The notes under the pieces were generated by a model, which was not told the DNA's origin, searched no databases, and saw nothing but the letters and a program-made list of their open reading frames with translations. A program made the position numbers and the translations under genes. 29,201 nt of DNA from Gemmatimonadota bacterium (GTDB lineage: Bacteria; Gemmatimonadota; Gemmatimonadetes; Gemmatimonadales; Gemmatimonadaceae): the NCBI GenBank assembly GCA_028287225.1, contig JAQBPZ010000146.1, forward strand, positions 1 through 29,201, read 5' to 3'. The first letter of the stretch is position 1; each line of letters opens with the position of its first letter. This document shows, one piece after another, positions 7,612 to 15,219 of the stretch.

Positions 7612-9090
7612 TCACTCGTCGGCGAAATGGCCGAACAACAGCTCCACCAGCCCGCGGTCGTCGTGCGTGGTGATGACGTAGACGTGGTCGCCCGGCTCCA
7701 GCCGCGTGGAGCCCTTGGGCGCGATGAGCTCGCGGCCGCGGACGATCATCGCGACCGCGGCGCCCTCGGGAAATGGCAGAGCGGAGATCATCTCGCCTGC
7801 CGCCGGCAGCGCCTCGTCGATGGTGAAGCCGAGGAGCTCGGCGTTGAGCTCCAGGTGGGACTCGATCTCCAGCACCGCCTGGGGAGCACGTGGCGCCTCC
7901 GTGGCCAGGCCGAGCCGCCGGGTGACCCAGGGCACGGTGGCGCCGGGGATGATCGAGTTCACCACCACGATGAAGAACACCACGTTGAACAGCCATTCCG
8001 CGCCGGGCGCCCGCATCAGCACGGGAAACACCGCGAGGATGATGGGCACGGCGCCACGCAGCCCCACCCAGCCCAGGTAGGCCACGGCGCGCGGCCGATA
8101 GCGGAAGGGCAGCAGGCAGAGCGCCACCACGGCCGGCCGCGCAACGAACGCCAGCAGCAGCGCGAGGATCAGCCCCACGGGCGCCACCGCCAGCAGGTGC
8201 GTGGGGTACACGAGCAGGCCGAGCATCAGGAACATCGCGACCTGGCTGAACCAGGCGAGCGCGTCGTGCATGCGCAGCAGGCTCGCGCGATACGGCAGGC
8301 GTCCCGAGCCGAGCACCACGGCCGCCACGTACACGCCAAGGAATCCGCTGCCGTGCAGCAGCGTGGGAATGGCGAAGGCGAGCAGCGCGGCACCCAGCGT
8401 GAGCACCGGGTAGAGTCCGCCGGCGGGCAGCCGGTAGCGTGCCAGGGCGCGCAGGGTCCCGTAGCCGACGGCCAACCCCGCGATGCCACCGATGACGATG
8501 TGCTGCACCACTTCCAGCACGATGCTCGACAGGGACAGCGCGCCCGTGCCAAGCAGGTTCTCGGTGAGCACGGTGGTGAGGATCACCGCCATGGGGTCGT
8601 TGAGCCCGGACTCCACCTCGAGGGTGGCGCTCAGCTTGTGGTCGATGGTGGTGCCGCTGCCGCGCAGCACGGAGAACACGGCGGCGGCATCGGTGGACGA
8701 GACCACCGCACCCAGCAGCAGCGCCGGCGCCCACTGCAGGCCGAGCAGCCACGCGAACAGCGCCACGAGCAGCCCGGTGCCCGCCACGCCGATGGTGCCC
8801 AGCACCGCGGCGGGGGCCGCCACTCGGCGAATGGCGGAGAGCGGCGTCTTGAGCCCGCCGTCGAACAGGATGAGGACGAGCGCCGCGGAGCCCGCGCGAA
8901 AGGCGAACTGGTAGTCGTCGAACGGGATGCGCCCGATCCCTTCGCTGCCGGCGGCGACGCCGATGCCCAGGAACAGCAGGGCGAGGGGAACGCTCAACCG
9001 CTGGCTCGCCCGGCTGAGCACCGCGCTGGCGGCGAGCAACCCACCGATGCCAAGGAAGAGGAGCGCGGTGGCGCCTGGCTCGGAGATCAT
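7612..9090 (-). CDS. CPA1-type K+(Na+)/H+ antiporter with TrkA-C domain
   Basis: 492 aa. Residues about 5-390 hold 12-13 hydrophobic helices of the Na_H_Exchanger fold, with hallmark segments FDGGL, SSTDAAAVFSVL and the ion-binding E-S-G-L-N-D-P-M-A motif. The C-terminus (about 405-485) is a cytoplasmic TrkA-C/RCK-C domain ending in D-H-V-Y-V-I-T, which in relatives binds ligands and gates transport. This matches NhaP2/CvrA-like potassium/proton antiporters, which expel K+ or Na+ during osmotic or alkaline stress, although the extra C-terminal domain of E. coli NhaP2 is absent. The ATG at 9090 has no strong ribosome site. A heptamer repeat begins 25 bp upstream, within its promoter region. 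Confidence 0.9.
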   Translation of the reverse strand: MISEPGATALLFLGIGGLLAASAVLSRASQRLSVPLALLFLGIGVAAGSEGIGRIPFDDYQFAFRAGSAALVLILFDGGLKTPLSAIRRVAAPAAVLGTIGVAGTGLLVALFAWLLGLQWAPALLLGAVVSSTDAAAVFSVLRGSGTTIDHKLSATLEVESGLNDPMAVILTTVLTENLLGTGALSLSSIVLEVVQHIVIGGIAGLAVGYGTLRALARYRLPAGGLYPVLTLGAALLAFAIPTLLHGSGFLGVYVAAVVLGSGRLPYRASLLRMHDALAWFSQVAMFLMLGLLVYPTHLLAVAPVGLILALLLAFVARPAVVALCLLPFRYRPRAVAYLGWVGLRGAVPIILAVFPVLMRAPGAEWLFNVVFFIVVVNSIIPGATVPWVTRRLGLATEAPRAPQAVLEIESHLELNAELLGFTIDEALPAAGEMISALPFPEGAAVAMIVRGRELIAPKGSTRLEPGDHVYVITTHDDRGLVELLFGHFADE

Positions 9091-9114
9091 CGGCGAATGT
9101 TAACGGACGGAGGC

Positions 9115-9403
9115 GGGATGAGGGATCAGGAAAGGGATTAGGGATTAGGGATTAGGAACTGCGCGGGGACGCATCCCGAGCGGCTGTCATCCCACGAGCG
9201 CGCGCAGCGCGTCGAGTCGGGATCTTCCGTCCCTGCGGACGGGCCGGCCCCAGGCACGGGAGAGCGTGTCCCGACACTCGCTTCGCTCCTGCGGGATGAC
9301 AGCCGCCCGGGACGCCGCGCGCCGACACGCGGGTCGACAGCTCGAGCGGCGCGCGCAGTTCCTAATCCCTAATCCCTAATCCCTGACTGATCCCTGATCC
9401 CTC
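9115..9403. repeat. inverted heptamer element, GGGATTA type, with core
   Basis: The left arm (9115-9156) is GGGATGA, GGGATCA, a GGAAA interruption, then three GGGATTA. The right arm (9361-9403) is the inverse: CCTAATCCC repeated three times, then variant TGATCCC units. Between them is a core whose ends pair (9174-9194 with 9291-9312, containing GGCTGTCATCCC) and which contains the 16-nt palindrome CCGTCCCTGCGGACGG at 9227-9242. That palindrome and the core ends recur at 20863-20878. The element lies between the MFS stop and the antiporter start and encodes the last residues and TAG stop of the MFS protein. Confidence 0.9.
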
Positions 9404-10666
9404 GTCCCCCTCCAGACTCCGCCGCCCCGTCTCCGGCATCGTGATGTACACGCAGAGCGATGCGGCGATGCACGCGGTGACGTACCAGTAGAACCACCGC
9501 TCGTGCCCTGCCTGCTTCGCCCACAGCGCGAGGTACTCGGCCGTGCCGCCGAACAGCGACACGGCGATCGCATATGGAAGGGCGACGCCGAGCGCGCGCA
9601 GCTCGGCGGGAAACAGCTCGGCCTTGACCACCGCGTTGATCGCCGTGTAGCCGCTCACCACCAGCAGGGCCGCGAGGAGCAGCAGCGTTGCGGCGCCGGA
9701 CGTGCGCGCGGCGCCGAGGGCGGTGAGCAGGGGCACCGTGGCGAGCGTGCCGCACACGCCGAACGCGATCAGCACGGGCCGCCGGCCCACGCGGTCGGAG
9801 ATCGCGCCCACGAGCGGCTGCACCAGCATGAAGATGAAGAGCGTGAGCGCGGAGATCTCCGTCGCCTGCGCCTTGGTGAAGCCGCTGGTGTTGACGAGGA
9901 ACTTCTGCGCGTACGTCGTGAAGGTGTAGAAGGCCACCGTGCCTCCCGCCGTGAGCCCGATGACCGTGGCGACCTGCCGCGGGTAGCCGAGCAGCGCGCG
10001 GAGCGGGGAGTCGGGGGTCCGCCCCCGCGAGGAATCGAACGCCGTCGTCTCGTCGAGGCCGCGGCGAAGCCACGCGGCCGCCACGGCCAACGCTCCCCCG
10101 ATGGCGAATGGAATCCGCCAGCCCCACTCCTCGAGCGCCGTCGCGCTCAGGGTGCGCTGGAGCACCAGCAGCACGGCGAGCGCGATGAGCTGGCCCGAGA
10201 TGAGGGTGACGTACTGGAAGCTGGACCAGAAGCCGCGATGGCGCTGGTCGGCCATCTCGCTCAGGTAGGTGGCGCTGGCTCCGTACTCACCGCCGACGCT
10301 CAACCCCTGGAGCAGCCGGGCGACGACGAGCAGCGTCGGTGCGGCCACGCCGATGCGCGCATAGCTCGGCGTGATGGCGATGAGCATCGAGCCCGCGCAC
10401 ATCAGCAGCACCGAGAGGCTCAGCGCCGCGCGCCGCCCATGGCGGTCGGCGTGGCGGCCCATGAGCCAGCCGCCCACGGGACGCATGAGGAAGCCCACCG
10501 CGAACACCGCCGCCGCGTTGAGCAGCTGCGCGGTGCCGCTCGCGGGCGGGAAGAACGACTTGGCGAAGTAGAGGGTGAACGCCGAGTAGACGTACCAGTC
10601 GTACCACTCCACGAGGTTTCCGGCGGAGCCGCCGATGATGGAACGGATCCGGCGCGGCTCGGTCAT
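9362..10666 (-). CDS. MFS transporter, metabolite:H+ symporter (KgtP/ProP-like) type
   Basis: 434 aa from the ATG at 10666. It has twelve hydrophobic helices. The first helix starts GNLVEWYDWYVYSAF, typical of the metabolite:H+ symporter group (alpha-ketoglutarate, proline/betaine, citrate and shikimate carriers). The loop 2-3 motif reads GRHADRHGRRAAL, and RLLQGLSVGGEYGAS follows in helix 4. It should take up an organic acid or zwitterion with protons across the inner membrane; the substrate cannot be read from sequence. ATG and the upstream hydrolase stop overlap as ATGA, so translation is coupled. The last ~10 residues (ISQGLGIRD) and the TAG stop are encoded by heptamer repeats, so the natural C-terminus may have been replaced by the repeat. 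Confidence 0.9.
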   Translation of the reverse strand: MTEPRRIRSIIGGSAGNLVEWYDWYVYSAFTLYFAKSFFPPASGTAQLLNAAAVFAVGFLMRPVGGWLMGRHADRHGRRAALSLSVLLMCAGSMLIAITPSYARIGVAAPTLLVVARLLQGLSVGGEYGASATYLSEMADQRHRGFWSSFQYVTLISGQLIALAVLLVLQRTLSATALEEWGWRIPFAIGGALAVAAAWLRRGLDETTAFDSSRGRTPDSPLRALLGYPRQVATVIGLTAGGTVAFYTFTTYAQKFLVNTSGFTKAQATEISALTLFIFMLVQPLVGAISDRVGRRPVLIAFGVCGTLATVPLLTALGAARTSGAATLLLLAALLVVSGYTAINAVVKAELFPAELRALGVALPYAIAVSLFGGTAEYLALWAKQAGHERWFYWYVTACIAASLCVYITMPETGRRSLEGDEGSGISQGLGIRD

Positions 10667-11460
10667 GCCCCGCCGCCGACGCCGGTGCCGGCAACACGCT
10701 CCACCAGGGCCACGATGAGCGGCGCGAAGGTGTCCGGATCGTAGGGCAGCGCGTGTGCCGCGTCGTGCGCCACCGCCAGCGTCGCGCCGGCTGCACCGGA
10801 CCGCTCGCGCCCCACGAGCTGCGTGGCCTCCTCGCACCACGGCACGGTGACCACCGGATCGTGCGCGCCGCACACCACCGAGACCGGCACGGTGATGCGC
10901 GGCAGCTTCTCCTCGATGCGGTCGTCGAGCGCCGAGCGCAGCGTGACGAGGATGCGTCGCGGTCCCGCGCGCAGGTAGTCGCGCGCCACGAGCAGCGCGA
11001 GGGAGAGCGATTCGCGCGGCACGTCGGCGACGACGCGCGCGATGACCGCCAGCGCCGAGCGATGCGCCGGGTCCATCGTCGGCGCGTTGAGCAGCAGACC
11101 GAGCGCGCGTGCCGGCTGGCGCGTCGCGAGCTCGACGATGACCTGGCAGCCGAACGAGTTGCCGACGAGCACGGCGGGCCCGATGCCGCGCGCATCGAGC
11201 CACGCGGCGAGCGCGTCGCCGAGCTCGGCCAGCGAGAGGACGTGCCGTGGCGAGCCGCTGCGCCCGAAGCCCGGCAGGTCCAGCCCCGCGACCGGGTGCG
11301 CCGCGGCGAGCCGCGCCATGGTGGGCTCCATGTATCGCGCGGACGCCCCGAGCCCGTGCACGAAGACGATCGGCACGCCGCCCGCGGCCGCAGTGGAGAC
11401 GCGTCCATGCACGCGAACGCCGCCGATGTCGTTCCAGACCGAGACCAGTGCGTCGCTCAT
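10663..11460 (-). CDS. alpha/beta hydrolase
   Basis: 265 aa. Fold landmarks are the oxyanion segment VFVHGLGAS (about 32-40), the nucleophile elbow GNSFG (Ser near 103), a candidate acid Asp in GAHDPVV, and a catalytic His in VAHDAAHALPYD. LNAPTMDP and D-L-P-G-F-G-R-S are usual for the family (esterases, C-C hydrolases, lactonases). No signal peptide is present, so it is cytoplasmic. Its stop overlaps the start of the MFS transporter (ATGA), suggesting that the transporter brings in a compound the hydrolase acts on; that link is inference. Unlike the RsbQ homologue at 5147, it lacks the GHCPHMSHPDE motif and is not paired with a PAS gene. Confidence 0.85.
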   Translation of the reverse strand: MSDALVSVWNDIGGVRVHGRVSTAAAGGVPIVFVHGLGASARYMEPTMARLAAAHPVAGLDLPGFGRSGSPRHVLSLAELGDALAAWLDARGIGPAVLVGNSFGCQVIVELATRQPARALGLLLNAPTMDPAHRSALAVIARVVADVPRESLSLALLVARDYLRAGPRRILVTLRSALDDRIEEKLPRITVPVSVVCGAHDPVVTVPWCEEATQLVGRERSGAAGATLAVAHDAAHALPYDPDTFAPLIVALVERVAGTGVGGGA

Positions 11461-11488
11461 GGCGGAAAGGTAGCGAGCTGCGACAGGG

Positions 11489-12556
11489 CTAACTCTTCTT
11501 CGCCACCCGCTTCTTCGCGCCCGGTTTCGGCAGCAGCGCCAGCGCCGACAGCCCTTCCTGCTCCACCTGCGCGATGGTGCACTTCGCGGGCGGCTTGTCG
11601 GGGCGCCAGCGGAGGAAGGAGGTGCCGTGCCGGAACCGGCCGCCGGAGAAGTGGTCGTACTGCACCTCCACCACGAGCTTCGGCGCCAGGGGCTCCCACT
11701 CGCTGGACCGCTCGGTGCTCCACCGGCTCGGCCCGCCCGGCGCCTGCCCGGTGAAGCCCGGGGCCTTCTTCAGCTTCTCCAGCCGGCGCGTCACATCGGG
11801 CTTCTGGTCGTTGGGCACGTTGGAGGTGAAGCCGACGTGGTGCAGCAGCCCGCCGTCGTCGTACAGCCCCAGGAGGAGCGAGCCGAGGCTCGTGCCCTTG
11901 GAGGCATAGCGGAACCCGCCGACGACGCACTCCGCGGTGCGCATGTTCTTCATCTTCTGCATGCCGTCGCGATTGCCGCTCTGGTAGGGCAGGTCGAGCT
12001 GCTTGGCGATCACGCCGTCGAGCCCACCGCCCACGCTGCGGAACCACTTCGTGACCGTCACCATCTTCGTGGTGGCGGGGCTGAGGCGGAGGCGCGGCTC
12101 CTGCACGACGTTGGCCGCCATGAACGATTCCAGCGCGGCGCGCCGCTCCGACAGCGGCGCGTCCACGAGCGAGGTGCCCTTCGCGTCCACGAGCAGGTCG
12201 AAGGCGATGAGCGACGCCGGCGACCGCGCGGCAAGGGTGAGCACTCGGCTCTTCGCGGGGTGAATGCGCAGCAGCAGCTCGTCGAAGGAGAGGGAGCCGT
12301 CGTGCGGGATGACGATCTCGCCGTCCATGACGAAGCGCCGTGCCTTGACCTGCGCGAGCAGCTCGAGCAGGTCGGGGAAGTAGCGCGCGAGCGGCTTGCC
12401 GGCCTTGGACATCAGGTCGATCCGGTCGCCGTCGCGGAAGGCGAGGCAGCGGAAGCCGTCCCACTTCGGCTCGTACTGCCAGGCGGCGCCCGTCGGCAGC
12501 TCGTCCACGAGCCGGGCCTCCATGGGCGCGTAGGTGCGCGCGATGGGCAGGCTCAC
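11489..12556 (-). CDS. ATP-dependent DNA ligase (LigD/LigC-type)
   Basis: 355 aa from a GTG at 12556 that overlaps the stop of the polymerase gene as GTGA; an internal ATG at 12523 is an alternative. Motif I is E-P-K-W-D-G with adenylated Lys31. Next come R-x-G (DGFRCLAFRDG), motif III-like F-D-L-L, DGEIV, motif IV (GLDGVIAK), motif V-like KMKN, and an OB domain near G-x-F-R-H-G-T-S-F-L-R-W-R-P-D-K ending in a Lys-rich tail. Such ligases seal nicks or breaks in Ku-dependent end joining. In most LigD proteins this domain is fused to the polymerase; here the two are separate but translationally coupled. No Ku gene and no LigD phosphoesterase domain is in the window. Confidence 0.9.
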   Translation of the reverse strand: MSLPIARTYAPMEARLVDELPTGAAWQYEPKWDGFRCLAFRDGDRIDLMSKAGKPLARYFPDLLELLAQVKARRFVMDGEIVIPHDGSLSFDELLLRIHPAKSRVLTLAARSPASLIAFDLLVDAKGTSLVDAPLSERRAALESFMAANVVQEPRLRLSPATTKMVTVTKWFRSVGGGLDGVIAKQLDLPYQSGNRDGMQKMKNMRTAECVVGGFRYASKGTSLGSLLLGLYDDGGLLHHVGFTSNVPNDQKPDVTRRLEKLKKAPGFTGQAPGGPSRWSTERSSEWEPLAPKLVVEVQYDHFSGGRFRHGTSFLRWRPDKPPAKCTIAQVEQEGLSALALLPKPGAKKRVAKKS

Positions 12557-13506
12557 AGCACCGACTCCAGCCGGAAGCGCCCGCGCTGCCCGAGCAGGGG
12601 CTTCCACAGGTCGCCGAGCTCCCGCAGGCGGGGCGGCACGGTGTCGATGTCGAAGTCCGCGATGTCGACGCCCGCGTCGACTTCATCCCACGTCAGCGGG
12701 GTGGACACGGTGGCGCCGGGCTTCGGGCGCGGCGAGTACACCGAGGCGAGGGTGCGGCCCCACGCGTTCTGGTTGTAGTCCACCAGCACCCGGCCGCCCG
12801 GGCGGTCGGCGATCCGGTAGACCGCGGTCAGCAGCTTCGGGTGCTTGTCCGCGAGTGCCTGCGCGAGGGCCTTGGCGAAGGTCCACACCTGCTTCTGCGT
12901 GGGGCCGCGCTGGATCGGCACGTAGAGATGACACCCCGCGGAGCCGGTGGTCTTCACGAGCGGCGTCATCCCGAGCGTCTCCAGCGCGTCGCCCACCACG
13001 AGGGCGGCCTCGAGCACCTGGCTGAACCTCACCCTCTTCCCCGTCTTTACCGGGTCCAGGTCGAAGTGCAGGTAGTCGGGGCGGTCCACGTCGTCACAGC
13101 GGGCGTACCACTGGTTCAGGTCGATGCAGCCGAGGTTCACGACCCAGAGCAGGGCGGCGAGGTCCTGCACCATCGGGAAGTCGATCACACTGCCCGAGGC
13201 ATGCTCGATGGCGCAGGTCTCCAGCCAGTCGGGGTGCCCGTCGGGGACGCGTTTCATGAAGAAGCACTTGCCGGTGGCGCCGTTGGGGAAGCGCTTCATG
13301 ACCATCGCGCGGTCGGCGAGGTGGGGAAGCAGCCACGGCGAGACGTCGGCGTAGTACTGGAGCAGCTGGCGCTTGGTGATGTCGGGCTTCTTCCAGTACA
13401 GCTTGTCCAGGTTGGTCAGCCGCACGGCCTTGCCACCCACCGTGAGCTCGACGTCGGACTCGTCGGTGGGAATGATGAGGGCGCTGCGCTTTGCTCTCGT
13501 CGCCAT
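12553..13506 (-). CDS. ligD: LigD-type primase-polymerase (PolDom)
   Basis: 317 aa from the ATG at 13506; a longer frame runs into the repeat at 13541-13745 and is not protein-like. This is the archaeo-eukaryotic primase-superfamily polymerase of bacterial end joining, which adds nucleotides (often ribonucleotides) at broken ends. Landmarks are LTNLDKLYWKK (about 30-40), the KRFPNG...FFMKR phosphate-binding region (about 71-86), catalytic H-F-D-L-D-P with Asp149/Asp151, His193 in SAGCHLYVPI, and third acid Asp243 in LVDYNQNAWG. The length fits a stand-alone polymerase domain. It is the first gene of a two-gene unit with the ligase, with a 4-bp overlap. The symbol is used for the domain; fused LigD would also hold the ligase. 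Confidence 0.92.
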   Translation of the reverse strand: MATRAKRSALIIPTDESDVELTVGGKAVRLTNLDKLYWKKPDITKRQLLQYYADVSPWLLPHLADRAMVMKRFPNGATGKCFFMKRVPDGHPDWLETCAIEHASGSVIDFPMVQDLAALLWVVNLGCIDLNQWYARCDDVDRPDYLHFDLDPVKTGKRVRFSQVLEAALVVGDALETLGMTPLVKTTGSAGCHLYVPIQRGPTQKQVWTFAKALAQALADKHPKLLTAVYRIADRPGGRVLVDYNQNAWGRTLASVYSPRPKPGATVSTPLTWDEVDAGVDIADFDIDTVPPRLRELGDLWKPLLGQRGRFRLESVL

Positions 13507-13540
13507 GAGCGAGCCCGAGTGCAAGGACGACGCCGCCAGG

Positions 13541-13745
13541 AAGCCCTTTTCCGTACGCGAATCGTCCCGAATGGGTAGCGAATCCTCGCGAGCCTGCGCG
13601 ATCGCACGAGTCTCGGTCCCTGCCCAAACGGCGTGATGTATTCGGTGGAATTCGCCGCCCATTCGGAACGATTCGCGTACGCACCCAGCTTCGGGACGAT
13701 TCGCGTACGCAAAAGGGCTTCGGGACGATCCGCGTACGCACCCAG
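13541..13745. repeat. GTACGCGAAT hairpin element with tandem right end
   Basis: 13541-13569 (AAGCCCTTTT...GTCCCG) pairs with 13692-13720 with about one mismatch, and CGAATGGG-TAGCGAAT (13568-13583) pairs with 13648-13663. On the right side a 28-29-bp unit containing ACGATTCGCGTACGC is present three times (starting near 13669, 13697 and 13726). It fills the gap between mscL and the polymerase gene, covering the latter's promoter region. Same family as 22794-22940 and the half copy at 15003-15042. Confidence 0.85.
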
Positions 13746-13766
13746 CACCAGCCGACCGGCGCGAGC

Positions 13767-14153
13767 TCAGGCGTGCAGCAGCGCCAGGTCGCTCGTGCAG
13801 TGGGGGCAGCGGGTCGCCACCGGGTCGATCGGCATGCGGCAGAACTGGCAGCGTCGCACGGGGGCTTCCTCCGCCTTGCGGATGAACGCCTTGCTGATGC
13901 GCCAGACCACGAACCCGATGACCAGGAAGTCCACGATGGTGCCGAGGAAGTCGCCGAGGGCCAGCTTCACCGAGCCCACCTGCCAGACCCAGGCGCGCCA
14001 GTCGCCGCCCGGCACCGCGAACCCGACGATCGGCATGATGATGTCGGCCACGAGAGCGCTGACGACCTTCGCCAGCGCCGCCCCGATGACCACGGCCAGG
14101 GCGAGGGCGAGCACGTTCGCCGTGAGCAGGAACGCCTTGAATTCACGCCACAT
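13767..14153 (-). CDS. mscL: large-conductance mechanosensitive channel with zinc ribbon
   Basis: 128 aa. The ATG at 14153 lies about 6 nt after GGGG; an in-frame ATG at 14159 would add Met-Ile. Residues 1-95 match MscL: N-terminal amphipathic helix (WREFKAFLL), TM1 NVLALALAVVIGAALAKVV with the pore-lining small residues, DIIMPIVG, and TM2 DFLVIGFVVWRISKAF. MscL is a homopentameric inner-membrane valve that opens under membrane tension during osmotic downshock. Unusually, the C-terminal helix is followed by a zinc ribbon with Cys102, Cys105, Cys116 and Cys119 (CQFCRM...RCPHC). The periplasmic loop is short. Single gene; the gap to its upstream neighbour is 86 bp. Confidence 0.92.
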   Translation of the reverse strand: MWREFKAFLLTANVLALALAVVIGAALAKVVSALVADIIMPIVGFAVPGGDWRAWVWQVGSVKLALGDFLGTIVDFLVIGFVVWRISKAFIRKAEEAPVRRCQFCRMPIDPVATRCPHCTSDLALLHA

Positions 14154-14239
14154 GATCATCCCCCGGAGTGTCGGTCGCTCGAACTGCCGAAGCGGGAGAT
14201 TATCGGCAGGCGGACCGGAGCGTAAGACGGCGGGTCGGA

Positions 14240-14890
14240 CTACTTCGGAAGCACGGGGAGGTCGCGCACCGATGCCTTCGGCGCCGGCGCGTCGTCGCTG
14301 CGCCGCTCGCAGTCTTCGGCGTGGACCGGGGTGCCGTCCTTGTCCGTATACCGCCGCGACTCGGCGAGCGTCCGGCCCGCCGGGTCCAGGTACACGCGCC
14401 AGGTCTCGCGCAGGATGTCCGTGCAGCCGGCCGAGAACCCCGAGATCCTGAACTCGTACAGGATCGTGCGCCCGTCGGGCGCGAACCAATGCTGGACGAT
14501 CGCGTACCAGTCGCCCGACCCGCTCGTTGGCGACTCAAGGTGCCAGAGCGGCCGGCCCAGGGAATCGACCCCCAGGTTGTAGCTCGAGCTCACCTCGTCG
14601 GGCCACGCCGTGGAATCCTTCACCGGCACCAGCGCCGCCTGGCCCTCCACACTGGCGTACAACGACACCTGGCCCGGATGCGTCTCGAGATACCGGTCGA
14701 TCTCGGCCACGCGCGCGTCGATGCTCGCGGTGTCGGCGTACTGCGGGACGACGGCCACCGCCGCGACGACGGGTGCGGCGACGACCGGCGCGCGCGCCGT
14801 CTCCTCGCGCCGATCGGCGTTCGCGCAGCCGATGCAGAGCAGCGCCACGGCAGACAGTCGACCCGCGATGACGGTGGCACGACTCGGCAT
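14240..14890 (-). CDS. lipoprotein of unknown function
   Basis: 216 aa from the ATG at 14890, selected because it begins the signal peptide with lipobox CIG-Cys22. The mature protein starts with a charged/Ala-Val-rich linker and a helical segment (TASIDARVAEIDRYLETHPG). A beta-rich domain follows with repeated W residues (WHLESP...DWYAIVQHWFAPDGRTI) and F-S-A-G-C-T-D-I-L-R-E-T-W-R-V-Y-L-D. An E-D-C near the C-terminus may pair with the inner Cys as a disulfide. I do not recognise a family. It is probably anchored in the outer or inner membrane facing the periplasm. It lies downstream of the long repeat-filled gap at 14891-15460. Confidence 0.7.
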   Translation of the reverse strand: MPSRATVIAGRLSAVALLCIGCANADRREETARAPVVAAPVVAAVAVVPQYADTASIDARVAEIDRYLETHPGQVSLYASVEGQAALVPVKDSTAWPDEVSSSYNLGVDSLGRPLWHLESPTSGSGDWYAIVQHWFAPDGRTILYEFRISGFSAGCTDILRETWRVYLDPAGRTLAESRRYTDKDGTPVHAEDCERRSDDAPAPKASVRDLPVLPK

Positions 14891-15002
14891 GGGCTTCGCT
14901 CTCGAGGGGTGACGTCGGCCGGGCTGCAGGGATGCCCGCCGGGAGAGGTTATGGGGTGGCGAGCGCGGGGGTAAGCCGGCAGGCGCCGCCGTCGCCCTGC
15001 TT

Positions 15003-15042
15003 CGGACACGAATCCCCCGAATGGGTGGCGAATGCTCGCGAT
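15003..15042. repeat. half copy of the GAATGGG hairpin family
   Basis: CGGACACGAATCCCCCGAAT followed by GGGTGGCGAATGCTCGCGA matches the left arms at 13551-13590 and 22794-22833 (GTACGCGAAT-x5-GAATGGG-x-GCGAATC-x-CGCG). No matching right arm is seen nearby. It lies inside the 570-bp gene-free gap at 14891-15460, which otherwise holds the repeat at 15220-15410 and no credible ORF. Confidence 0.55.
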
Positions 15043-15219
15043 GCGGTGCCACCACGAGCCTCGAGGTGCGTGGGCGTCATGGTAGTCGCGCGAAGTTCCT
15101 GAACGACAGCCTCGGCGCGTTCCTGCGAAGGTCGCCATCGTGTCGTGGCGGCGAGGAGCACCGCCTCGACGCAGAGGGTGCGGAGGACGGCCGCCCGGGC
15201 CGGCCACGCGAGGCGTCGT

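Noticed and set aside
7200..7690. short ORFs in the 7.2-7.6 kb gap
   Set aside because: They read through the 58-bp inverted repeat in both directions and show the same translation on opposite strands, a by-product of the palindrome.
9115..9156. GGGATTA array considered as a CRISPR or telomere sequence
   Set aside because: Units are contiguous without spacers, only a few copies, and inside the chromosome-like gene order; the inverted partner and core explain it better.
9157..9360. possible structured non-coding RNA (core of the heptamer element)
   Set aside because: A strong stem is visible, but it is shared with a second repeat locus and no promoter or terminator can be supported, so it is reported as a repeat.
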